Shown one piece after another: positions 23,501 through 32,802 of a DNA stretch of 64,000 nt (position 1 is its first letter; every line of letters starts with the position of its first letter). Below the pieces are notes generated by a model. That model did no database searches, had not been told where the DNA came from, and was given only the letters and a program-made list of their open reading frames with translations. The position numbers and the translations under genes were made by a program. Origin of the DNA: Flammula alnicola (taxonomy: Eukaryota > Basidiomycota > Agaricomycetes > Agaricales > Strophariaceae); assembly GCA_015499995.1 (NCBI GenBank), contig JADNRV010000098.1:1-64000 (forward strand). The letters run 5' to 3'.

Positions 23501-23898
23501 GAACAAAGTACTTCGCCGACGTCGAGGCTGGATCCGGCACCGCTCTGCAAACCTCAAGCATGCCACTCCGCCCATTCCCTTCCTACTTAAATTTTGAGGA
23601 TGGAGGTTGGCCTTCTCTCTGTCAAATTTCTTGGTCTACGTTTCTCACTTGTTACCTAGTCAAGATCTATGATGCGAGAAAGCAAAGCTTCAAATTCACC
23701 TCCGATGGTATGGCGGACCTCCAGAAGCTACTGTTGTATCAGAAAGGCTTGAAGGACCTGCCCGAATATTCGATTGTTTCAGTTGGGTACACGCTTAGTG
23801 CCTTCCCTTACTCCAGGTCCACCCAAGACAGCTCCAGCACGCTGGCCCTTTCTTTGAATTTGCAGTTTGTCGTCTTGCATGGCATACTTCCTAACTAG
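20554..23898 (+). CDS. 22-exon gene: Lys/Ser-rich modular N-terminus plus conserved globular C-terminus
   Basis: Starting at ATG 20554 (MTHTVKKR), about 22 exons join in one frame with no stop up to TAG 23896-23898. Exons 1-19 are short (most 25-150 bp), and every intron from 1 to 19 interrupts the codon after its second base (phase 2). They encode basic, serine-rich pieces with a recurring SK+/PSKK word (PKPSKKRN, SPSKKQ, PPSKK, SRKAA), like nuclear or DNA/RNA-binding disordered tails. The last three exons encode a globular part (VFIFNGGVASCSIIDPAFV, WLSFIASLYKADAFIGYVE, KIYDARKQSFKFTSDGM, PEYSIVSVGYTLSAFPYS, LNLQFVVLHG). I do not know its fold. Similar C-termini are, as I recall, multicopy in Agaricomycetes. 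It lies in the giant element's cargo and reads without frame breaks, so it is probably recently functional. Confidence 0.7.
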
Positions 23899-24634
23899 AA
23901 GATTATGTATTCGCATTCTCCGTCCTCTATGCCTTCCTACTTGGCAATTTACAAAGTATTTACTCGTTGATTTATGTGCAGTTAAAGTGCATCATTGCGT
24001 GTTCCTAACTTGGTAGCATATCTGTTGTATTTGATTGTCAATATGTATTGTGGGTCTTGACAAAAAATACGCGCTAAGCCATCCATTATTCTCAACTAAG
24101 AATAAGATATCCGTATTTGGATGCGAAATTATCCCCCGCCGCTCTTTGTCTCATTGCCGCCCAATGAAATGGTGAAACAATTGGTCAAGGTCCCGCGAAG
24201 AAAGCCGTCGACTCATTCGTTTCGTTGGGCTTCGATATCCCTGCAGCAGAGGTTTACTACAAGGAATCGGAGACGTTCGATGGGCGCGCCAGGAGATGCT
24301 GCATATGGCGTTCATTCTAATGGAAATGGAAATTGAAAATCCCAATCGATAATACGCACCAAGGAGGGAACGTACGTCGTGACATAGAATGCGCCGACAG
24401 CAGCTCCGAGAGCTTCGGCGAAGGAGGCCTGGATATAGATAAAAACAGCGCAGCAAGGCCCCCGTCCGTTGAAAATTAATGGGTTCTGAATATCGAAATG
24501 ATGAGAGGGTAACAATGTAAAAGAGGGGGCAACGTACAGCTCGAGGTCTGAGTAGATTGTCATCCTGGAGATCCTGCGGCGCACTTGAAACGACGATGAG
24601 GGATGTGTGGTGTCGTCGATAAGGGTGGGCTGTA
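23899..24634. other. Spacer with possible gene remnants
   Basis: On the minus strand, 24312-24480 has a hydrophobic stretch (CCAVFIYIQASFAEALGAAVGAF) resembling a membrane segment, unsupported by neighbours. Otherwise nothing recognised. Confidence 0.3.
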
Positions 24635-25039
24635 GTCGAGGCCACTGTCCACTTCTGGGCTGCCCAGGCTTCAAAATGCGAGAACATCGCTGAGATCGGG
24701 GCACATGTTGCCGATTCCTTCTCTGCGCGCTTTTCCTGCAAGTACCGCCACTACAAGTACTTCTTCTCCTCCCTCCACCTCGACATCCCACGCATGCAGG
24801 CTGCAGCAGACCGGATGGTCAGCGAGCATGATTTCAGGAACCTGTGGAAGCTAGACGCACAGAAGCAGATCACGAGTTTCAGACGCAAGATCCTGCGCAC
24901 CACCATCACCCCGCTGGATGGAGAGGACGGCGGAAACGGGGTCATGCATGTGTTCGATCTCGTAGGGAGTGCGTTTCCGCAGAAGCTGGGTTCGATGGGT
25001 GTGGATGGGAGAAATGTGGGAGGACGGACCAGGGAGTGA
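24635..25039 (+). pseudogene. Fragment of tRNA pseudouridine synthase PUS3/Deg1-like gene
   Basis: The open stretch contains FSARFSCKYRHYKYFF, LDIPRMQAAADRMVSEHDFRN, LDAQKQITSFRRKIL and HVFDLVGSAF, all characteristic of the TruA-type pseudouridine synthase Pus3/Deg1, which modifies U38/U39 of tRNA anticodon stems. The upstream half with the catalytic Asp and the downstream half after GSAF are absent. The sequence after GSAF diverges and stops at 25037-25039. This is an internal exon-sized piece, so not functional. Its position in the giant element's cargo fits gene-fragment capture by a rolling-circle transposon. Confidence 0.75.
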
Positions 25040-25779
25040 GTGCTGCTGGCCAGGTTGTGCCATTGTGGGTATGAAGTGCTATACCTATGGAGGGGGAGAT
25101 GGAAGAGAAGAGGCCCGAAGCTGTGTCAGTCGCCGAGGAACTGCCTGAATCGACTCTGGAGACACAAGAAGTGGATGAATCGCTTGGACTGGAAGACGGG
25201 TTGGGGTCTCTGGCTGTATTTGAACGTCGGAGTCGCCGAATGGTGCTAGGATGCACCATGCGCCGTTCTTGATGGAAGACAAGAGGGTGGAACGCAGTGG
25301 ATTGGGGTCAGCAGCATCGGTGGAGTTTGGTGGACTTTGCACGAGAGACGGCACTTTACAGAGGGATATGAGGTCAGTGTATGCCGCTTGTTCATCCAAA
25401 ATGCCTACTCATACCTCTGATATTCACGATCCAGCATAGATGCACCGTCCTGAGGGTTTCTCAGTCTCAGCGCTCTGTCTTCGTCTACTAGAGCGGGGTG
25501 TTCAGGTGTGAGAGGCTGTATCTATGCAAAGTGAGTGGGCATTTGAATGCATAAATTTTGACTTACTCGTGGATTTCAAAGTATAGCTACTGCCGACTTG
25601 CGACACATCGATGTTGGGATGTTCGTTGTTCTGGGGGTGGAAGAAGGCGGCCTATCGAGGTTAGTATTTGGCAGCCTTAGCCTCGTGTCGCATTGTAACG
25701 ATTGTAACATAACGGTCTGCCTCCAAATTCAAACCCAGCAGTGCAGGCCCCAGGCTTTCTCCTTTAGCCCAACGCGTCC

Positions 25780-25872
25780 AAAACGCGTCCAGCTAAACCA
25801 ACGCGTTACGAAAACGTGTCCCACTAGACCAACACATTGCGAAAACGCGCCTCGCTAAATCAACGCACTACG
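25780..25872. repeat. Three tandem 31 bp repeats
   Basis: Units start at 25780, 25811 and 25842, each beginning aaaacgygyc and ending with a cg. They are similar but diverged at several positions. A partial unit precedes them. Confidence 0.8.
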
Positions 25873-25975
25873 CATTAGCACGTTGCACATCCTGGCAACC
25901 CCAAGTGTCCGCGGCCTTTTTTTCAGCTCAGCATTCCCGGCTGTGGATTTTTCTTGCAAGATTAGCTGGATTCAT

Positions 25976-26280
25976 CTGCCGTTTGCCCTTCACTAGCGGT
26001 AAGTCTCAAATTTGCGGGTCGATTGAGCTCATGCCTGGGCTCTCGACCTGCTTTTATCGTCTACCGTCGATTCTCACCCAGAGTATGCCCTCCACAGCTC
26101 TGCCAAACCCGCATCAGCGCGATTCGTTTGCCGACTGCTGTTTGCTAGCAGTAAGTCTCAAATTCGCAGGTCGATTGAGCTCATGCCTGGGCTCTCGCCC
26201 TGCTTTTTATTGTCTGCCATCGGTTCTCACCCAGAGCATGCTCTCTATAGCCCTGCCAAATACGCATCAGCGCTTTCGCT
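25976..26280. repeat. Tandem duplication of about 150 bp
   Basis: Two diverged copies (about 25976-26128 and 26129-26280) share gtaagtctcaaatt, ggtcgattgagctcatgcc, ttctcacccagag and ctctgccaaa. Each includes a gtaagt word that looks like a splice donor. Confidence 0.75.
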
Positions 26281-26417
26281 TTCACTTTCCCAAACCCCCT
26301 TGTAAGTTCCCAACTTGCACGCTCAATTCGTCTGCCTTCAACCAATAAGATGGCTTACCCATTGCACCATCTCTCGAAGGCCGCAGCTCTGCAACAACAA
26401 ACGTGTAGCACGCCGCA

Positions 26418-27946
26418 ATGCCCTCTGTTACTGCGCCGATGCCTGATATCCTGCCCGTGATTGCTTCGCCGGATGCCGACTTTCCGGCTCTTCTTCGCAA
26501 AGCCATCGATGTAGAGGATGAATGCGATGAAAGCCTTCCAGGTAAGCACCTTTTTGCCTTTTACTGTAGATTTTACTGGCAAAGGCTCAACGTGTCTGCA
26601 TCTGCCCTCCCTGCCCTTGTAGGCGCTGCATCTGCTGCTCAAGACCTGCAAAATGCGAAATTCAGTGGCCCATCTCTGGCTACTGATGATGTAGCTGGGC
26701 CAGGTCCACTGCGCCAATCCCGCCAGCACAAAAAACGACAGCGGGCCCGTAACAATGAGATTCTAAGCCGCGGCTATGGCCAATCTGCGCAGACTGGGCA
26801 GAAACTCTTCAACAGCGCTCAGCCGCTGAAGACGGCGCTGGATACTGCCAGCCTACTGGTTTCGAGTGGAGCTCATACGGCCCTGAATAGGCCTGCTCCT
26901 CAAAATCCTGGTGAAATTCCCAAGATTAAAGATTTGGTTGAAGACGGCTTTCAGTATATACCTCGTAGTAAAGATGGGTATGCATGCTTTCATCTAGCTG
27001 TGCTTCGCTTTGAGCTTATCTCGAATCTAGAGTACCTCGTCCCGTTGTTGATCATAATGGGCTCATTATCACGCATATTGCAGACGCGCCTCAGGATGCT
27101 TCATATAGCAAAGATGCCATGGACCTTTTTGATGTGATTATTGAAGAATAAGAGTTGAATACATTCACAAAGCAAGAGCTGAATCATAAGCGTGGAAACT
27201 TTCCAGCCATCAACTTTGGCTTCACCTTACCAAATGGCTTCAAGCACCCAATCAACCTCGACAATCGGCACCATGCAGAGAGGGTTCAGTGAATTTCTAG
27301 CTGCCCTGGGTTTGCAAGAATTTCGGCCTTTCAAAATGGTATGGCTTAGGCTCTGCATGCACGTTCTCCCACTAATTGCAAGCATTTAGCGAGCCTTGCA
27401 TTCTGGAATCCGGGTGTCTACGAATATCAGAAATCCCGTCTTGAACAACTTCTTGCCTATGACCCGAAGCTCAAGTGCACGACCCCCAAGACTATTTTCC
27501 CCACAACTGCCTGCAACTTTCGAAATGTATCTTGCTACAAACATCACGATACCCAGAATTGTCCATTTGGGTGGTGCGCTATCACTGCACTCGGAAACTT
27601 TGACCATACCCAAGGAGGGCACCTCATTCTCTGGGAACTGAAGCTCATCATTGAGTTTCCACATGGGTGTACAGTTCTTATCCCCTCTGCAACAATCATG
27701 CACTCTAATATTCCGGTCGCTGACGGCGATGTTAGAGTGTCGATCACCCAATATTGCGCTGGAAGTATCTTCCGCTACGTGGACAATGGGTTCCGAACTG
27801 ACAGGGCATTGCGTGAGGAAGATAAGCAACGGTATGAAGAAGCTCAAGCAGCCAAAGAGCATAGGTGGAAGATGTCGCTAGGCTTGTTATCTACGCTTGA
27901 AGGCTTGAAGGCAGGAAAACGTCCGTCCATTGGCATGTTTCAATAG
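26418..27946 (+). pseudogene. TET/JBP-type 2OG-Fe(II) dioxygenase family gene with two in-frame stops
   Basis: Four exons (26418-26541, 26622-26977, 27031-27338, 27390-27946) splice in frame. The C-terminal part carries the signature I associate with the fungal TET/JBP dioxygenase expansion: HHD (HxD iron ligands) in KHHDTQNCPFGWCAITALG, then NFDHTQGGHLILWELKL, EFPHG, LIPSATIMHSN (second His) and an Arg in the VRVSITQY strand before a RYVDNGF end. Family members oxidise 5-methylcytosine or thymine and are tied to KDZ transposons in mushrooms (published family-level observation). Exon 3 contains TAA at 27149-27151 and TGA at 27290-27292, with good homology on both sides (HKRGNFPAINFGF). It therefore cannot make full protein unless these are sequence errors. 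The fold assignment is by motif memory. Confidence 0.7.
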
Positions 27947-28203
27947 ATTATTGTATAAAATGTGAAATATATATACATATGCAGATTCAGATTATACAGC
28001 TCTACCTCTATGCTTTATGCAAGTAACATTTCACACAAGTAGCCTCATTTTGCTATCAACGCAGGTCTATTACGCAGGGTTGAGGCGATGCTGATGCTAG
28101 CAGCATTGCTGTGTTATTTTTCGCTTCTGAAAATGAAGACAGCATTCGCAGCGACATCTCGCCCTGCATCCGCCAGCGTGTTGAAAGTCAAGCTCGACCC
28201 ACG

Positions 28204-28490
28204 CTACAATCCGAGCACCGATGAGCCATCGACAAGCCACGCGAACAAGCCGCAGAAAGACAGCACGGACCCGAGGACCCAGAGCATTAGAGTTGTGCCA
28301 ATGGAAAAGAGGATCGAGGAGGGCATAGAGAAGATGCCAGTGCCGATAGTACGACCAATGCTGGTGAAAGAATTAGACAAGAGAGCAGTTTGAAAATGAG
28401 AAATTGGCACGCACATGAGCACGGTGCAGCTGAATACACCGAGATGGCAACCCATTCTGCCAGCAGCATCTATAGCATAACGTGAGCAGC
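28204..28490 (-). pseudogene. N-terminal fragment of an amino-acid permease (LAT/Mup1-like)
   Basis: GCHLGVFSCTVL splices over a short intron (GTGCGT..TCACCAG) to IGRTIGTGIFSMPSSILF, then MLWVLGSVLSFCGLFAWL. This is the start of the APC-superfamily LAT group (unwound TM1 motif IGTGIFS, then TM2). The remaining ten membrane segments are missing and the frame ends at TAG near 28204. An acidic exon at 28512-28650 (EDEANPSELMFEEG) may be its cytosolic N-terminus. It is a captured fragment, not a working transporter. Confidence 0.75.
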
Positions 28491-28649
28491 TGTAGATGGA
28501 TGTTGAGGCATTCAAAACTTGTGTGCACCTTCTTCGAACATTAGCTCTGAAGGATTGGCTTCGTCTTCCCTGATATTCACGTCAGACCTACTTCGCACGC
28601 TGACCTCATCTCCCTTCTTGTTATACCCTACTTTGTTCCCATTGTAGCG

Positions 28650-29329
28650 TCCTCTGCCATTGAAATCACGTCGGCCATTGCGGTTGTGCTTGTCTGGGTG
28701 ACAAGAGACGAGAAACGAGACCCGAGAGGTGTGTGAGCTGATAAGCGCGATCGGGTTGCTGCATGACGTCGAAGACGTGAGTGGAGCAGCTGAGGGCGTA
28801 TGCAGGCGGTGTGTCTCTCGCCTCCTTCTGGGCTTGCTGTTGGCCGCTGCTCTTGTCCGTAGAGACTCTAGGCACTCTGAAATGTGAAAATGTAAGTGAG
28901 GGTTCATTTTCATAGCTGTAGGAATGTACTAACCTGCTTGCCTGTACGCCTCCTCTCATCACTCTACGTAGATCGGAGAACCTGCGACCCACGAAGTGAA
29001 CAATGCTACAGATGCAGGCTGTTGGCAGCGTAGGGTGGGAGGTGACGTTTTCGGGGCTGACGGTAGCTTGAATCAGCGTATCCAAAAGGATATGAATGCG
29101 AGAAATGTGCATCTTGATATCTACATCTCGCGAGTTGTTGATCTAAGGCCACAATGTCAGCTACAAAGCCATTGATCCACTCAGACTGTGCAAACGCTGC
29201 TGGAACAAATATGCCAAGCCCTTCTCCGGACTGCCATATGTATGGCCGCCTACACCATGGTCCGCACCGCCTGCATTTTCGCTCTCACCAATCCACGCTG
29301 CATGTACACACCCCCCTCTGAGCATCCGT
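28650..29329. other. Spacer, nothing recognised
   Basis: Minus-strand open frame rich in Asn/Gly/Arg (RRDFNGRGRYNGNK), not assignable. No other structure seen. Confidence 0.3.
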
Positions 29330-29500
29330 ATGACAAAGATGTCACGCCCACCACCTGGGTTCGTCGTCCACACTGCGGGCGATCCGCGGATAGGCTGGAG
29401 GCTGTGTTGGCAGTGCGATGGAAGGGGCAACGTCAGCCTTTTGTTTTTGGATTGGAAAGCATGTCCAGTGTGCGGTGGCATTGGGAGGACACTCGATGAT
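29330..29500 (+). pseudogene. Fragment of a basidiomycete CxxC zinc-ribbon protein
   Basis: GDPRIGWRLCWQCDGRGNVS and DWKACPVCGGIGRTL carry two CxxCxGxG half-sites of a zinc ribbon. I recall this exact layout (GDPRIGGRLCWRC..CxVCGGxGR) as the C-terminal end of conserved uncharacterised basidiomycete proteins. The N-terminal body is absent. Another captured fragment in the element cargo. Confidence 0.6.
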
Positions 29501-29628
29501 TGTAAGTCTTGCTTCAGATATTTAGCCAAGAAACTTTGGGTCTGATTGAATCAATATGCGCCGTAGAAAAGATACATGCACTCCTCGCTGGTTAACACGG
29601 CCAACCTCATATCGACTCACAGCGCTAG

Positions 29629-31127
29629 CTATATTTTGAATGCCATAAACCCCCTACAACCATCAGACTTGCATTCGCAAGGCACCCGGCCATCGGGCAT
29701 ACTTGTCAGGGTGATGCTTTTGCCTTTCTCTTTTTCTTGCCCTTTCCATGGCCGTTTTCTGCAAGATAGACCACCATCTCAGTGGCAAGAGGATCATAGT
29801 CGAACATTAGCTCGGTTTGTGCAGGAATGTCTTGATTGGCGACGAACGACACGAAGCCCATTCCATGCTGTTCATTCCACAATTGTCAGATGAGCATCTA
29901 TGGTGGTCAAAAATTCACAGTCCACTTACGCCAGGTGGAGTATCATGAACGCATGAATAGACTTTCAAGTTTGGGGTACAAGAGTGGCTGAATGAAAGCG
30001 TACATGAAAGTGCTGGTAATTTATTAGACCTGAAACATTACTTACTTGAGAAAGCGAGTCCAATTCCCTGTGGAGAAAATTATGCTGGTGCGTAAGTATA
30101 CGTCTGAAATGCTCAAGAATCACTCACCATAATTCTTTGAATACACAGTGAATTGATCGTGTGCTGGCGTTGAAGCAGAGGGGTCAGCAATGTTTTCATC
30201 GCCGTCAATGTCGAAGCAAAAAAACGCGTCCTCCTCCCGAAAAGCTGAAGCTTTAGTACGACGGCTGGAATAATTTCATTGACTTAGTTGGGTTGGTCAA
30301 AATAACATCCAGAGATGCTCACATTAACAAGCCTGTATGCACTCCCAAAACCTTCCCCATCTCAATGTCAACCAATGCACGCACACCCCAGCTCAATTGC
30401 TCCTTCTTGAAAACCTCAATAGCAACGTCCCTGGGTTGTTGAGACATGCAATTTTTGCATTGCTCCAGTTTGCAAGCACAAAGCTAACCACGTCGTGCAT
30501 TAGCCTTGATGATATGCGCCTTTGTGACAGAAAACATACCTTATTACACTCTCTAACTTCCAACCCCGATGGGACATTGAAAGCGAACAGCCCCTGTGAA
30601 GACGTGGCCTCAGAATAAAGATAGGGTAAATGAACGCAGCCCTACCTCTTGGGTATATGCAGATCCTGTCAACTCTGCGCCGTCGATGGCTTCAGATGCC
30701 TGAATGCAGGAACAGGCCTCACTACTGTTGCACTCTGTGCAAGTGCACGAAATCAGAAAGCCTTCATCAGGCTTTTCAATGCCAGAATCACTGCCCTCGT
30801 CTCATTCAGTGTGTGTTAGAAATAGGAGATATGAGTAGAACTCACAGAACATAGTCGTTTTCAAGATAAGTGAAGTCATCGTCGATAGGCAAGGCCTCGT
30901 CGTCCACTTCATTCGTGATAACTATTGCGGCAGCTCCGGAGGTAGCTGCTATTTCTGACCACCTTGTGGCTAGATGTTGCCTCCTAAATAGGCAGTTATT
31001 TCATGAGAAGAAAGCCAGCTAAAGTGAAAACGACGTACTTTGCCTTGTTATGAGGGTGTCCACCACCTAAGGCCGGTTTCTTCGATGATCGAAGCTCAAA
31101 GGATAAAGCCTGTGGTCTCTTTTTCAT
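29629..31127 (-). CDS. Pre-SET/SET/post-SET lysine methyltransferase, SUV39-like (SET A)
   Basis: From ATG 31127 (MKKRPQALSFELRSSKK) about eight exons splice in frame. Pre-SET cysteines: SCTCTECNSSEACSC and ECNKLCACKLEQCKNC. SET begins WGVRALVDIEMGKVLGVHTG, then FFCFDID, then the catalytic NWTRFLNHSCTPNL and ELMFDYDP. Post-SET CECKSDGCRGF ends at TAG 29629. These are the residues of H3K9 methyltransferases of the Clr4/SUV39 family: the NHSCxPN loop binds S-adenosylmethionine, and the cysteines bind zinc. There is no chromodomain upstream, unlike the second copy at 46.7 kb. The reading shifts frame in a purine-rich run (about 29717-29750) between SET and post-SET, so the post-SET zinc cysteines are out of frame as sequenced. 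It lies in the giant element's cargo. Confidence 0.8.
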
Positions 31128-31839
31128 GGCAGATAAACGGGGGAGCTGGGATTGAGATGTATGAAGGTGAGCTTAGTTTAAATAAGTAGACGCAAGAAGT
31201 CGAAGATAATATAAGCACGTAAGATGTTATCTTTGCGCAGCTATCAGTAAAACAGCTGTGTGGCCCATCAAGGCTGCAGTCAGAGGTCTTCACAATTCCG
31301 CTATTCTCCTCGGCATTGGTCTTCAATTCTTGAAGTCGAACCGCCGCTGAGATGCATTAGATGTTGAAGAAGCGGGCGTCGCACATGGGAGGATTTGATG
31401 CAGGAGGAGCATGGGCCTCTGCGAGGTTCTGAGGCAATGGAGAGATGAATCATTTTCCATTCGAGTGACGTGTAAGCGTAAAAGATGATAATTTATCCCA
31501 AAGAGAGCGACACTTCGAAGGTCACGTGTGCTATTTGTCAGTATTTGTGCAGTTTCGCTGATCGTTGTGACGATTTGAACTTCGAAACTTGAGCTTGGAC
31601 TCTCAGCTGCATCGCCGACCTCTGTCCAATATGCTGCCTCTCTACCGCTGTTTCTCCTTGCTGTCGACATTGCTAATCTGCATCTCTTGCTATATAACTG
31701 CCAAAAGTATGGGATTTATTTGTCCTTACTGCACGCAAGAGTTACTAATGGATTGGTTTGTTTTTCTTTTATAGATTTTGGTCACCCTGGAGGCCATTTT
31801 AACAGCGAGGCCTTTTTGCCACCTTCGATGGATGCGCAT
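31128..31839. other. Spacer upstream of SET A
   Basis: Likely promoter of SET A at its left. No recognised gene. 31670-31840 leads into the 90 bp repeat array. Confidence 0.35.
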
Positions 31840-32700
31840 GGCCTTTCTTTGCCCGCCATCGGATGTCTTTCTTCGGAGATGGGTTGTTTACAAACTGTGA
31901 GCCCACTCTCCATCTCTCCATCTTGACCAACACTTATGGCTTTTCTTGGCCTGCTGTTCAGCACCGCTATGCGGAGCCAGTTCCTTTACAAAGCATGCAT
32001 CTGCTTTCTGCCATGACTGATGCCCATGGCTTCTCTTGGCCCACTGTTGGGTACCATGGTGCAGAGCCAGTTTCCTTAGAAAGCGCGCATCCGCTTTCTG
32101 TCGTGGCCAATATTAATGGCTTCTCTTGGCCCGCCGTTGGGTACCGTGGTGCGGAGCCGGTTTCCTTAGAAAGCACGCATCCGCTTTCTGTCGTGGCCAA
32201 TATTAATGGCTTCTCTTGGCCCGCCGTTGGGTACCGTGATGTGGAGCCAGTTTCCTTAGAAAGTGCGTATCTGCTTTCTGTCATGGCCAATGTTCATGGC
32301 TTCTCTTGGCCCACTGTTGGGTACCGCTATGTGGAGCTGGTTCGCTTGCGAATTATGCATCCGCTCTCTGCCTTGACCAATGTTCATGGCTTCTCTTGGC
32401 CCACTGTTGGGTACCGCTATGCGGAGCTGGTTCGCTTGCGAATTATGCATCCGCTCTCTGCCTTGACCAACGTTCATGGCTTCTCTTGGCCCACTGTTGG
32501 GTACCGCTATGCGGAGCTGGTTCGCTTTCGAATTATGCATTCGCTCTCTGCCTTGACCAACGTTCATGGCTTTTCTTGGCCCACTGTTGGGTACCGCTAT
32601 ACAGAGCTGGTTCACTTACGAACTGCACTCTCTGCCTTGACCAATGACCATGGCTTATCTTGGCCCACCATTGGGTACCATTATTCAGAGCTGGCTTTTC
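31840..32700. repeat. Ten tandem copies of a 90 bp repeat
   Basis: The word ggcttctcttggccc recurs at 31840, 31938, 32028, 32118, 32208, 32298, 32388, 32478, 32568 and 32652, mostly exactly 90 bp apart. The middle units are nearly identical and contain gggtacc. Because 90 is divisible by three, frames stay open on both strands (for example a 30-residue unit with HGFSWPTVGYRYAE), so openness is not proof of coding. Base composition switches to strongly AT-rich immediately right of the array, where the Rep/helicase region starts. Confidence 0.9.
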
Positions 32701-32802
32701 AAGATATTTATTTGTCTGATGTGTCAAATACTTTGGATTTGACTTCATTAGACATTTTTTATCCATCACGAAGCACCACAATCAATAACTTTCAGCACAT
32801 AT

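Larger units (their letters stand above)
25040..26417. other. Spacer with two small tandem repeats
   Basis: 25040-25770 shows no gene. The remainder holds the repeats listed separately. 26290-26417 is the likely leader of the oxygenase gene. Confidence 0.4.

Noticed and set aside
24635..25039. A working pseudouridine synthase
   Set aside because: The catalytic half and the C-terminal half are absent; only the middle block is there.
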